A DNA stretch of 15,903 nucleotides from Caulobacter sp. CCH9-E1 (GCF_001556515.1 NZ_LSJA01000015.1:1-15903); one strand, 5' to 3'. Counted from the first letter of the stretch, positions 1-7,015 are shown. Numbers and translations: made by a program. Notes: generated from the sequence alone by a model not told the origin.

Positions 1-804
1 AGTCGGCGCGGGAGTGGCGGCCGGCGTTTGCTTCTTGCCGCCCAGCCAGGCGATCAGGTCGTCGAGGATCTTCATCGTGTTTGGCTCATCTATCAGATAG
101 TGGGCGTTGTTGGGGTACTCGCGATACTCGGCGCCAGCGTACTTCTTGCTGACGAGACGCACGTCCTCGACGGGTGTCGTGCGATCAAGGGCGCCGCCCA
201 TGACCAGCATCGGCGCGGTGACCTTGCTGGCGTCGACATAGGCGGCCTTGTTCGGATCCTGGTGGGGCCGGGCCAGGTCGGCCAGCACGCGGCCGCTGTC
301 GTAGACCATGGCGGCGTAGAGCGCGTCGTGGCGCTCCGGCGGCACGCTATTGGCGACGCCGAACTTGAAGCCGGTCTTCCACATCTTGCCGGCCTTGGTC
401 TCGGGCTTGCCGGCCAGGGCCATGTTCAGGAAGGTGATCAGCGGCGCCAGCCTCGGCTTACCGCGCGCATCGGCGGGCGAGGCCGGGGCGAACAAGACGA
501 CGGCCGAGGCCAGGCCGGCCTCGGCGATCTTCTGGGCGATCAGGCCGCCCATCGAGTGACCCATCACGATCGGCTTCTTGCCGGTCTCCCGCGCCAGGGT
601 CTGGGCGTAGGCCGCCATCTCGGCGACGTAGTCGGCCAGCGTCAGGCCCGCCAGACCGGCGCGAGGCCCATCGACGGTCCGCACCGCCGCCCGGATCGTC
701 GGCGTCTCCACGCGATAGCCCTCGGCGCGCAGCCGGCCGGCGACGGGTCCCCACACGTCGCCTGCGCAGCCGTAGCCGTGAATCAACAGAACTGTTTCCA
801 CCAC
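1..804 (-). CDS. alpha/beta hydrolase, 3' end beyond the window
   Basis: A hydrolase-fold enzyme, probably an esterase, lipase or similar; the substrate cannot be told. The frame is open for 268 codons from a GTG at 804 to the left edge and has no stop in the window. The GTG is preceded by a GGGGGGAG stretch at good distance, and a second GTG follows directly. There is no in-frame ATG near the start. Visible fold markers are the oxyanion HGYG (residues 9-12), the nucleophile elbow GHSMGG (Ser84), the acid in GGALDRTTP (Asp207) and the histidine in NNAHYLIDEP (His235), so the triad is complete. The cap region (about 108-185) is moderate in size. No signal peptide is seen, so it is probably cytoplasmic. 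The C-terminus turns into an Ala/Pro/Thr tail just before the edge. It lies 29 bp after rppH on the same strand and is probably cotranscribed. Confidence 0.85.
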   Translation of the reverse strand, partial: MVETVLLIHGYGCAGDVWGPVAGRLRAEGYRVETPTIRAAVRTVDGPRAGLAGLTLADYVAEMAAYAQTLARETGKKPIVMGHSMGGLIAQKIAEAGLASAVVLFAPASPADARGKPRLAPLITFLNMALAGKPETKAGKMWKTGFKFGVANSVPPERHDALYAAMVYDSGRVLADLARPHQDPNKAAYVDASKVTAPMLVMGGALDRTTPVEDVRLVSKKYAGAEYREYPNNAHYLIDEPNTMKILDDLIAWLGGKKQTPAATPAPT

Positions 805-833
805 CGTTCTCCCCCCGCGCGAAGACCCGGAAA

Positions 834-1325
834 TCAGGCCCCTCGCGCGAACCCCGCGAACGCGGCGACGACTGCTTCGTAGACGCCGCGTTTGAAAGGT
901 ACGATCAGTTCGGGTGCTTCGTCGAGCCTACCCCATCGCCAAGCGTCGAACTCGATGTGTTCGTCCGCCGCAAGATCGATCTCGGCCTCGTCCCCGACGA
1001 AGCGATAAGCGAACCAGACCTGCTTCTGACCGCGCCAGCCGCGCGAAGACTTGGGGTCGGCGAGAACCTCCGGCGGGAAGTCGTAGGTGATCCAGCCGGG
1101 CGTGCGCCCAAGCAGCTTGACCGACGTCACGCCGGTCTCCTCGGCCAGTTCGCGGCGGGCGGCGGCTTCGAGGTCCTCGCCGTCGTCGACCCCGCCTTGC
1201 GGGAACTGCCAGTTGTAGGGCGGCGCCTGCTTGTGGCGGCGTCCCAGCCAGACGCGGCCGTCCGGATGGAACAGCACGACGCCGACGTTCGGACGGTGCT
1301 GCGGATAGTCAGGCTCTGAACTCAT
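834..1325 (-). CDS. rppH: RNA pyrophosphohydrolase RppH (Nudix)
   Basis: Nudix hydrolase that in its family removes pyrophosphate from the 5' triphosphate end of mRNA, opening it to RNase E decay. The protein is 163 aa, usual for the family. The full Nudix box GX5EX7REUXEEXGU spans about residues 44-66 (GGVDDGEDLEAAARRELAEE followed by TGV). The N-terminal YPQHRPNVGVVLF and the QAPPYNWQFPQGG stretch are typical of RppH rather than of other Nudix enzymes. I chose the ATG at 1325 because AAGG lies just ahead of it; a TTG six codons upstream is possible but less likely. It sits 21 bp after the deacetylase gene and 29 bp before the hydrolase gene, consistent with one transcript. The symbol nudH is an older synonym. 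Confidence 0.93.
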   Translation of the reverse strand: MSSEPDYPQHRPNVGVVLFHPDGRVWLGRRHKQAPPYNWQFPQGGVDDGEDLEAAARRELAEETGVTSVKLLGRTPGWITYDFPPEVLADPKSSRGWRGQKQVWFAYRFVGDEAEIDLAADEHIEFDAWRWGRLDEAPELIVPFKRGVYEAVVAAFAGFARGA

Positions 1326-1346
1326 GAGAGCCTTATTCCACAAGGC

Positions 1347-2528
1347 TTAGCGGTGCGCGAGGGCCGAGGCCGGCGCCAGCTGCAGGCCGCGCGCCTGCAG
1401 GCCGGCGGCCCAGAGGCGGACCTGGTTGATGGTCACCGGATAGGCGAAGCCCGAGCCGAGCGACTGGCCCCGGGCCGAGGCGCCGTTTTCCAGGGCGCGG
1501 AGCTGGGCGTCGATGGCGCTAGCCGACAGCTCGTCGTCGATCACCCGATCGGCCGAGGCGCGCGGGATCGACCCGCCGCGACGGGCGGCCAGGCCGTCGT
1601 CGATGAAGGCCAGGCCCCGCGCCTTCAGCACCGCGTTGAAGGTGGTCATCGCCTGGTCGTTGTCGACGAAGCGCGCGCCCAGATAGTTCGACAGGCCGAA
1701 ATAGCCGGTGGCCCGCGACATCAGCCATTCCAGCTTGCGGACGGTGTCCTCGGGGCGGTTGGCGGCGATCAGGGTGTAGGGGCCAGGATCATTGGCCGGA
1801 TAGTCCGCCGGCTCCATCGGCGTCTCCAGCAGCACCTCATGGCCATGCTCGCGGGCCAGGTCGATCCAGCCCTGCAGGCCCTCGGCGTAGGGCGCGAACG
1901 ACAGGGTGACCTCGGCGGGCAGGGTCTCGATGGCCGCGCGGGTGGTCTGGGCGTTCAGGCCAAGGCCGCCGATGACGACCGAGACCTTGGGGCGACCATT
2001 GGGCGTGAAGGGGCGCGCATAGGCGTCGGCGGCGGTGCGGCCGTCGGCGGCGATGATCGGCAGGGGCGCGCCGCCGGGGCCGGGCGCGGTCAGGCCGGCG
2101 ATGGGGGCCTGGGGCAGTCCGGGGCCTTTCTGGACGGGCGGCGGCGGTTGCTCGCCCTCGAAGGCCGGCTTTTCGCCCTCCTCGGCGGCGGTCGCCGGGA
2201 AGGGCGCGCGGGAGAGCTGGAGCTCGACGGGCTTCAGCGGCGCCTCGTGCGGGTCCTCGGCGGTCAAGGCTTCGCGCCAACCTTCGGGCGCGTTCTTGGT
2301 CGCGCCGATCTTGGTCAGCTCCAGCCGTACGACGGGGTTGCCGGCGTGGGGGTCGCTGGTCACCAGGACGAGGGTCGCCAGCGAGGCCAGGAACAGGCAG
2401 GCCGCGCCGCCGGCGCCGACATAGGGGTTGGCCAGGGCCGCGGCCAGCTTCCCGCGCAGCGCGGTCGACCCGCCGGATGCGGGCGTGGCGGCGGCGTAGG
2501 CGGGCTTGCGGGAAAACGTGGCGGCCAT
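1347..2528 (-). CDS. divergent polysaccharide deacetylase family protein (DUF610/YibQ)
   Basis: 393 aa, envelope protein. A cytoplasmic N-terminus (1-35) is followed by one membrane segment (about 38-57), a Pro/Ala/Glu-rich periplasmic linker (about 60-178) and a C-terminal YibQ domain (about 179-390). Family marks are HGHEVLLETPMEP (His230, Glu231), NDPGPYTL and NYLGARF. Where classical NodB-type deacetylases carry Asp-Asp at the end of the first strand, this protein has VVIGGLGLN (Gly187-Gly188). To my memory this is common in alphaproteobacterial members, so the classical metal-dependent activity is doubtful. The family's biochemical role is unsettled. Genes of this family neighbour envC and ctpA in several proteobacteria, which suggests a job in peptidoglycan or septum remodelling. 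It is separated from ctpA by a terminator and has a CtrA-type site 33 bp upstream of its ATG, so it may start its own transcript with rppH. Confidence 0.88.
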   Translation of the reverse strand: MAATFSRKPAYAAATPASGGSTALRGKLAAALANPYVGAGGAACLFLASLATLVLVTSDPHAGNPVVRLELTKIGATKNAPEGWREALTAEDPHEAPLKPVELQLSRAPFPATAAEEGEKPAFEGEQPPPPVQKGPGLPQAPIAGLTAPGPGGAPLPIIAADGRTAADAYARPFTPNGRPKVSVVIGGLGLNAQTTRAAIETLPAEVTLSFAPYAEGLQGWIDLAREHGHEVLLETPMEPADYPANDPGPYTLIAANRPEDTVRKLEWLMSRATGYFGLSNYLGARFVDNDQAMTTFNAVLKARGLAFIDDGLAARRGGSIPRASADRVIDDELSASAIDAQLRALENGASARGQSLGSGFAYPVTINQVRLWAAGLQARGLQLAPASALAHR

Positions 2529-2560
2529 CGCCTCGCAGGCTAAGCGGAAGGCCCGAAGAG

Positions 2561-2568
2561 ATGGTTAA
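2561..2568 (-). promoter_or_regulatory. candidate CtrA 8-mer site TTAACCAT
   Basis: The minus strand reads GTTAACCATCTC here. TTAACCAT is the 8-mer form of the CtrA binding site described for Caulobacter crescentus. It lies 33 bp before the deacetylase ATG and downstream of the ctpA terminator, in the right place for a promoter. The full TTAA-N7-TTAA form is not present: the bases 7 after TTAA do not repeat it. Binding is an inference. Confidence 0.4.
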
Positions 2569-2622
2569 CAAGACGTCGCCAGCCGCCCGCCAGAGCGCGG
2601 CGCGACGCCGCACGGGCGCACG

Positions 2623-2655
2623 AAAACGCCGCCTTCGCGGAGGCGAGGCGGCGTT
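2623..2655 (-). terminator. intrinsic terminator after ctpA
   Basis: A perfect 10-bp stem (AACGCCGCCT at 2625-2634 with AGGCGGCGTT at 2646-2655) encloses an 11-base loop. Read on the minus strand, the stem ends in GCGTTTTCG, a short T run in the right orientation for ctpA, whose stop codon is 25 bp upstream. It should separate ctpA from the deacetylase-rppH unit, at least in part. The T run is short, so some readthrough is likely. Confidence 0.7.
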
Positions 2656-2680
2656 CCCTTAGCGCGAAGGTGGCGCGGAT

Positions 2681-4072
2681 CTACTTCTTGTCGGTGGGCT
2701 GCGCCTTGGTCGCGGCGGCGGCCGCCTTGGCGGTGACCTCGGCGATCTTGGCGGCCGGCTTGGGCAGCTTGGGCGTGTTGGCGACGCCGCCGGCCTTCAG
2801 CACGGCCAGGGCCCGCTCCAGCTGGAAGTCGTCCTTCTTGTCGTCGAAGCCTGGCGGCGGCGCCTCGGCGGGCGCGTGCGGCGCGACGCGGGTCTTGCCC
2901 TCGTCGGCGTTCAAGGCGTTCTTGAAGCTGGCCTCGCTGAACCACACGCGGTTGGCGATGTCCTGGGCCTGGTCGCGGGTCTGGGCGACCTCGAGGTCAG
3001 GCGCGATGCCGGTCTTCTGGATCGAGCGGCCCGACGGCGTGAAGTAGCGCGCCGTCGTCAGCTTCAGGGCGCCGTCGGCCCCGCCGCGCAGCGGGATCAC
3101 CGTCTGCACCGAGCCCTTGCCGAAGCTGGTGAGGCCGACGAGCTCGGCGCGATGACGGTCCTGCAGGGCGCCGGCGACGATTTCGGCCGCCGAGGCCGAG
3201 CCTTGGTTGATCAGGACGACCATCGGCAGGCCGTTCAGCGCGTCGCCGGGCTTGGCGTTGTAGCGTTGGATGTTGCGCGGGTCGCGGCCGCGCTGACTGA
3301 CCACCTCGCCGCCGTCCAGGAACACGTCGGCGACGCCGACCGCCTGGTCGAGCAGGCCGCCCGGATTGTTGCGAAGATCCAGGATCAGACCCTTCATCTT
3401 CGGGTTCTTGGTCTTCAGCTCGTTGATCGAGGCGGTCAGGGCCTCGGTGGCCTTCTCGTTGAAGCCGGGCAGGCGGACATAGCCATAGTCGCCTTCCATG
3501 CGGGCGATGGCGGCCTTGGGCTTGATGATCTCGCGGACCAGCTTGACGTCGAACGGGTCGTTCTTGTCGCGGGCGATGGTTAGGGTGACCGGCTCGCCGG
3601 CCGGGCCGCGCATCTGCTTCACCGCCTCGTTGACGGTCAGGCCCAGCACGCTCTGGCCGTTGACGGCGGTGATATAGTCGCCGGCCTGCACGCCGGCGCG
3701 GGCGGCGGGGGTGCCGTCCATCGGCGAGATCACCTTGACCACGCCGTCCTCGCTGGTGACCTCCAGGCCCAGGCCGCCGTACTCGCCGCGGGTGGTGTCC
3801 TGCATGTCCTCGTAGCTGTCGGGCGACAGGTAGCCCGAGTGCGGGTCCAGGCTGGTCAGCATGCCGTCCAGCGCCGCCTCGATCAGCTTCTTGTCGTCGA
3901 CCTCGGTGACGTACTGGTCCTCGACCGTGCCCAGCACGTCGCCGAACAGCTCGAGCAGCTTGTAGGTCTTGGTCTTGGGCGCGTTGTTCGCCTGGGCGAT
4001 GGGGCTGATGTAGGCCATGGTCCCCGCGCCGAGGACGAAGGCGGAAACGCCGATGAGCAGATACTTGCGCAT
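2681..4072 (-). CDS. ctpA: S41 family carboxy-terminal processing protease CtpA
   Basis: Periplasmic serine protease of the Tsp/CtpA family, which trims the C-termini of envelope proteins; in other bacteria it controls levels of peptidoglycan hydrolases. 463 aa from the ATG at 4072, which is followed by a signal or anchor sequence (residues 4-22 hydrophobic, possible cleavage near AQA-NN). A PDZ domain covers about 95-175 (GGLGLE, AGDYITAVNG). The S41 core follows, with LDLRNNPGG (232-239), the nucleophile in GSASAAEIVAGAL (Ser294) and the general base in SFGKGSVQ (Lys319). The 25-residue Ser-Lys spacing equals that of E. coli Tsp. The C-terminus after about 395 is Pro/Ala/Lys-rich and low in complexity. 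A longer reading from TTG 4117 would place extra residues before the signal sequence and is unlikely. It follows envC by 109 bp, a spacer holding its own likely promoter. Confidence 0.94.
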   Translation of the reverse strand: MRKYLLIGVSAFVLGAGTMAYISPIAQANNAPKTKTYKLLELFGDVLGTVEDQYVTEVDDKKLIEAALDGMLTSLDPHSGYLSPDSYEDMQDTTRGEYGGLGLEVTSEDGVVKVISPMDGTPAARAGVQAGDYITAVNGQSVLGLTVNEAVKQMRGPAGEPVTLTIARDKNDPFDVKLVREIIKPKAAIARMEGDYGYVRLPGFNEKATEALTASINELKTKNPKMKGLILDLRNNPGGLLDQAVGVADVFLDGGEVVSQRGRDPRNIQRYNAKPGDALNGLPMVVLINQGSASAAEIVAGALQDRHRAELVGLTSFGKGSVQTVIPLRGGADGALKLTTARYFTPSGRSIQKTGIAPDLEVAQTRDQAQDIANRVWFSEASFKNALNADEGKTRVAPHAPAEAPPPGFDDKKDDFQLERALAVLKAGGVANTPKLPKPAAKIAEVTAKAAAAATKAQPTDKK

Positions 4073-4116
4073 TAAGGCCCAGAAGGCTCCCTGGCGACGC
4101 GCGGCGTCGCAAACCA

Positions 4117-4122
4117 ATTATA
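4117..4122 (-). promoter_or_regulatory. candidate -10 box (TATAAT) for ctpA
   Basis: The minus strand carries an exact TATAAT, rare in such GC-rich DNA, about 45 bp before the ctpA ATG, which would give a leader of roughly 35-40 nt. No good -35 hexamer is seen 16-18 bp upstream (the sequence there is CACAAG); that position falls inside the palindrome at 4142-4165. The promoter call is an inference from this one box and its position. Confidence 0.4.
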
Positions 4123-4141
4123 GCCCCGTCCAACCCGAACT

Positions 4142-4165
4142 TGTGATTGTCCGAAGACAGTCACA
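4142..4165. repeat. 24-bp palindrome upstream of ctpA, operator or hairpin
   Basis: Arms TGTGATTGTC (4142-4151) and GACAGTCACA (4156-4165) flank a 4-base centre, CGAA. Nine of ten arm positions are complementary. Read on the minus strand the loop is TTCG closed by C-G, the stable cUUCGg tetraloop, with one C-A mismatch in the stem. It lies between envC and ctpA and overlaps the expected -35 region of the ctpA promoter. It could therefore be a repressor or activator site, or an RNA hairpin that ends or protects the envC transcript. No T run follows it on the minus strand. Confidence 0.5.
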
Positions 4166-4171
4166 TTACCG

Positions 4172-4191
4172 AAAAAGCCGCTTATCGCGAC
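4172..4191 (-). terminator. possible weak terminator at the envC stop codon
   Basis: On the minus strand GTCGC (4191-4187) can pair with GCGGC (4181-4177), including one G-U pair, with the TAA stop inside the 5-base loop. TTTTT (4176-4172) follows at once. The stem is only 5 bp, so termination would be partial at best. Confidence 0.3.
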
Positions 4192-5243
4192 TCCTGTTTG
4201 AACCAGCGTTCCGGATCGGCCGGTTCGCCGTTCTCACGCACTTCCATATAGAGTTCCGGATCAGAGGATACATGGTCCGGCATCTTTCCGATCGGGGCGC
4301 CGGCCGCGACAGATTGTCCAGGCGCGGCGGTGATCTGGTCGAGGCCGGCCAGCACGATGTGATAGGCGCCCTGCGCTCGTAGAATGATCACCGCGCCCCA
4401 TCCGTTCAGGGCCCCGGCGTACTCCACGGTTCCAGCGACGGGCGAGGTCACCGACAGGCCCTTGTCGGTCCGCAGGGTCAGGCCCGGCGCCTTGCCGCCG
4501 GCGGGCATCTCCTGGCCAAAGCGCCGGACGATGGCGCCGGCGACCGGCGCGCGCAGCGCCAGCGGTCCGGTCGCGGCCGAACGGCCCAGTCCGTCGCTGA
4601 GCGCGCCGAGGGTGCGCAGCTCGCTCTCCTGGGCCAGGGCTTCCTGGGCGTAGGCGCGCTCCAGCTGGGTCTTTTCGATGATCAGCCGCTCGATCTCGCC
4701 CTTGCGGTCGGCGACCACGCTTTCGGCGGTGAACAGCTCGGCCGAGGCGGCGGCGGCCTCGCGGCGCAACGTCCCGACGGCCGTGGCCTGTCGGGCGTAG
4801 GCCTCGGCGCGGTGTTGCAAGTCCGGCGTCATGGCGCGGATCAGGATCGCGGCGCGGACGGCGTCGCGAGCGTTGGCCGGCGAGACCAGAAGGGCCGGCG
4901 GCGGATCGCGGCGGAACAGCTGCAGCGCTGACAGCAGCCTGGCCAGCCGCTGCCGGTTCAGGCCCAGGTCGGCCAGGATGGCGCGTTCACGGGCGTTCAG
5001 GGTCTCCAGCCGGGCGCGCTTGGCGTCGACGTCGGCGCCGGCCGTGACGCGGGCGTGATCCAGCCGGTCGAGCTCGGCCCGCAGGTCCTCGATCTCTCGG
5101 CGGGTGTCGGCGGCCTCCTGGCGGTCCTTGGCGCGCTGCTCCATGGCGGCGCGATCGACGCTCTGCCAGGCGACCCCGGCCGTGGGGACGGCGAGCGCCA
5201 GGACGGCGAGGACGAGGACAAGACGCGAGGGGCGGCGAAGCAT
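4182..5243 (-). CDS. EnvC-like murein hydrolase activator (degenerate LytM factor, LdpF-type)
   Basis: 353 aa periplasmic protein. A signal peptide (Arg-rich start, hydrophobic 7-24, cleavage near VAW) is followed by coiled-coil stretches (about 28-110 and 145-215) and a C-terminal M23/LytM domain (about 229-349). EnvC proteins activate amidases that split septal peptidoglycan. The zinc ligands of active LytM enzymes are missing. The HxxxD strand reads PGLTLRTDKG, and the HxH motif reads ELYMEVRENG (330-339, usually HLHFEVR). It should therefore be a regulator, not an enzyme, as E. coli EnvC is. Caulobacter has such a protein, LdpF, implicated in amidase recruitment; this is probably its counterpart, though I cannot confirm orthology. 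AAGGG lies 5 bases before the ATG. It begins 16 bp after rlmH and is probably translated from the same message. Confidence 0.87.
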   Translation of the reverse strand: MLRRPSRLVLVLAVLALAVPTAGVAWQSVDRAAMEQRAKDRQEAADTRREIEDLRAELDRLDHARVTAGADVDAKRARLETLNARERAILADLGLNRQRLARLLSALQLFRRDPPPALLVSPANARDAVRAAILIRAMTPDLQHRAEAYARQATAVGTLRREAAAASAELFTAESVVADRKGEIERLIIEKTQLERAYAQEALAQESELRTLGALSDGLGRSAATGPLALRAPVAGAIVRRFGQEMPAGGKAPGLTLRTDKGLSVTSPVAGTVEYAGALNGWGAVIILRAQGAYHIVLAGLDQITAAPGQSVAAGAPIGKMPDHVSSDPELYMEVRENGEPADPERWFKQESR

Positions 5244-5259
5244 CGCGCCCTTACTAGAC

Positions 5260-5724
5260 CTAATCCCGGTGATAGGGCGAGCCCGACAGGATGGTCGCGG
5301 CGCGATAGATCTGCTCGGCCAGCATCGCGCGGGCCAGGGCGTGCGGCCAGGTCTGCGGCCCGAAGGCCATGGTCTCGTTGGCGGTCGACAAGATCGAGGG
5401 ATCCAGGCCGTCTGCGCCGCCGATCAGGAAGACCACGCGCCGGGTTCCGTCGTCGCGCAGCTTGGCCAGGTGATCGGCGAAGTCGCGGCTCTTGCGGACC
5501 TTGCCGTGCTCGTCGCAGGCGATGACGTGGGCGCCTTCGAGGTGGGGCCGCAGCACCTCGGCCTCGGCCGCCTTGCCGGGCTTGCGGGCCTCGACCTCGA
5601 CGATCTCGACCGGGCCCAGCGCCAGGGCGCGGCCAGACGCCGTGGCGCGGGACGCATAGTCCAGGGCCAACTGCGCCTCGACCATGCGGCCGAGTTTTCC
5701 GACGGTGAGGATGGTGATCTTCAT
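5260..5724 (-). CDS. rlmH: 23S rRNA (pseudouridine1915-N3)-methyltransferase RlmH
   Basis: SPOUT-class methyltransferase that uses SAM to methylate pseudouridine 1915 in helix 69 of 23S rRNA, acting on assembled 70S ribosomes. The protein is 154 aa, the family's usual length, and complete. Typical marks are the start MKITILTVGK, FLIGGADGL (99-107, the SAM-binding knot region), AEQIYRAATI (136-145) and the C-terminal SPYHRD ending, where PYHR is near invariant. The ATG at 5724 begins the conserved N-terminus exactly, although no strong ribosome binding site precedes it. The gene lies between rsfS (120 bp upstream) and envC (16 bp downstream); the rsfS-rlmH pair is very widely conserved. Confidence 0.95.
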   Translation of the reverse strand: MKITILTVGKLGRMVEAQLALDYASRATASGRALALGPVEIVEVEARKPGKAAEAEVLRPHLEGAHVIACDEHGKVRKSRDFADHLAKLRDDGTRRVVFLIGGADGLDPSILSTANETMAFGPQTWPHALARAMLAEQIYRAATILSGSPYHRD

Positions 5725-5798
5725 GAAGGCAAGCGTGGCGGCCGAAAGTGGAAACCGGGGTCGGCGCCCGCCACGCGCCAGGCAAAGAAGGGGCTCAA

Positions 5799-5827
5799 GG
5801 CCGCCACCCTTTCGTGAGGCGGCGGCC
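5799..5827 (-). repeat. GC-rich hairpin in the rsfS-rlmH spacer
   Basis: On the minus strand GGCCGCCGCC (5827-5818) can pair with GGTGGCGGCC (5808-5799) over 10 bp with one G-U pair, around a 9-base loop. TTGAGCCCCTTCTTT follows, which is not a clean T run. It may be an attenuator or a processing stem rather than a full terminator, since rlmH lies directly downstream. The rest of this 120-bp spacer shows nothing clear. Confidence 0.35.
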
Positions 5828-5844
5828 GAGCGTCATCGGAAGGA

Positions 5845-6315
5845 TCAGTTCGCCGCCGTGCGGTGCGGGGCGTCGACCGCCCAGATCTTCTCGATATTGT
5901 AGAAGGCGCGCACTTCGGGGCGGAACAGGTGGATGACGACATCGCCGGCGTCGATCAGCACCCAGTCGCAGTGCGGCAGGCCTTCGACCCGCGCCTTGCC
6001 GAAGCCGTTTTCCTTCAGCGCCCGCAGGATGTGGTCGGCCAGGGCGCCGACGTGACGGTGCGAACGGCCCGACGCCACGATCAGGCTGTCGGCGACCGAG
6101 CTCTTGTCCGTCAGGTCGATGTGGACGATGTCCTGGGCCTTGTCGTCGTCCAGGCGGGACAGGATCAGGCGCTCCAGCGCCTTCACGTCGAGAACCGGAC
6201 TCAGGCCGGGGGATTCAGTCGAGGACTCGGCGCCGGCCAAGCCTTCGTGCGCACCATGCGCGGGGTCGCTACGCAGCGTATTGCTCCTTATGGGGTCGCT
6301 GTGGATCGTCTCCAT
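5845..6315 (-). CDS. rsfS: ribosome silencing factor RsfS
   Basis: Binds ribosomal protein L14 on the 50S subunit and blocks joining of the subunits, saving energy when nutrients fall. The conserved domain covers about residues 44-150: DDDKAQDIVHIDL, ADSLIVASGRSHRHV, HCDWVLIDAGDVVIHLF and RAFYNIEKIW are all textbook RsfS. The frame is 156 aa, longer than the common 105-130. The first 40 residues are low in complexity, contain RSDP/HSDP repeats (the DNA has GGGGTCGCT twice, 30 bp apart), and have no clear ribosome binding site before the ATG at 6315. The true start may be further in, for example at the GTG of DVKALE (residue 44). It lies 72 bp after nadD on the same strand. Confidence 0.92.
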   Translation of the reverse strand: METIHSDPIRSNTLRSDPAHGAHEGLAGAESSTESPGLSPVLDVKALERLILSRLDDDKAQDIVHIDLTDKSSVADSLIVASGRSHRHVGALADHILRALKENGFGKARVEGLPHCDWVLIDAGDVVIHLFRPEVRAFYNIEKIWAVDAPHRTAAN

Positions 6316-6387
6316 AGCACGGAATTGGGCGAAAAGTGAGAGGGCGCGTTCACGAAGCGCGATTTGGCCCCGCGCGGCGCGCTGAAG

Positions 6388-6966
6388 CTAGCGGCCCAGC
6401 TTGCCCTTTTGCCGCGCCCGCATCGCCGTCGAGGACGCGAAATTCAGCGGCCCGGTCAGATAGACCCAGGCCGGCGCGGTGGCGTCGGGCAGGCGGGACG
6501 CGGCGCTGGCCGGCCAGCGGGCGAAGGCGAAGCGACGGGCGGCCGGCGCCGTGCGGGCCTTCAGCGCGATCCAGGGCCGCGAGATCACCGCCACCGGAAC
6601 CTCGCGCATGATCTGGGTCCAGCCGCGCCAGCGGTGGAAGCCCGCCAGGCTGTCGGCCCCCATCACCCACACGAACTTCACGCCCGGGAAGCGGGCCTTC
6701 AGCACCCGCAGGGTGTCGATCGTATATTGCGAGCCGAGGCGCGTTTCGGCGTCGGAGACAATCATGCCCGAGCCCCGCGCCCAGCGGCGGGCCTGCGCCA
6801 TGCGTTCGGCCACGGGCTTGGTCTCGTGCGAGGACTTCAGCGGATTCTGCGGCGAGACCAGCCAGATGACGCGATCCAGCTCCAGACGACGCATAGCGGT
6901 CTCGGCCACGTGGGCGTGGCCCTCGTGCGCCGGGTTGAAGCTGCCGCCGAACAGGCCGACGCGCAT
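6388..6966 (-). CDS. nadD: nicotinate-nucleotide adenylyltransferase NadD
   Basis: Joins nicotinate mononucleotide and ATP to deamido-NAD in NAD synthesis. The nucleotidyltransferase signature GGSFNPAHEGH is at residues 7-17, WVMGADSL at 100-107, ISRP at 128-131 and the second ATP-binding motif SSTAMR at 178-183. This is the complete fold at 192 aa, a normal length. I chose ATG 6966 because GGAG sits 7 bases ahead and MRVGLFGG is the usual N-terminus. An ATG at 7050 would add 28 residues and overlap the end of proA by 35 bp but has no good ribosome binding site. Some alphaproteobacterial entries do carry such extensions, so the longer form (6388-7050) cannot be excluded. Translation is probably coupled to proA. 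Confidence 0.92.
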   Translation of the reverse strand: MRVGLFGGSFNPAHEGHAHVAETAMRRLELDRVIWLVSPQNPLKSSHETKPVAERMAQARRWARGSGMIVSDAETRLGSQYTIDTLRVLKARFPGVKFVWVMGADSLAGFHRWRGWTQIMREVPVAVISRPWIALKARTAPAARRFAFARWPASAASRLPDATAPAWVYLTGPLNFASSTAMRARQKGKLGR

Positions 6967-7015
6967 GCCCGGCTCCAGGTGGAAGCCAAGGCGCTGCGCA
7001 GCGGGCCGGCCGGCG

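Noticed and set aside
28..882. Long plus-strand open frame of 284 codons.
   Set aside because: It is the antisense shadow of the alpha/beta hydrolase and rppH; its Arg/Gly/His-rich translation has no domain, while the opposite strand carries complete motifs.
1353..2543. Plus-strand open frame of 396 codons opposite the deacetylase gene.
   Set aside because: High-GC antisense shadow with Gly/Arg/Gln-rich content and no recognisable fold.
4142..4165. TGTGA ... TCACA ends suggest a CRP/FNR-type site.
   Set aside because: The half-sites are separated by 14 bases rather than the 6 of a CRP site, so only the general palindrome is reported.
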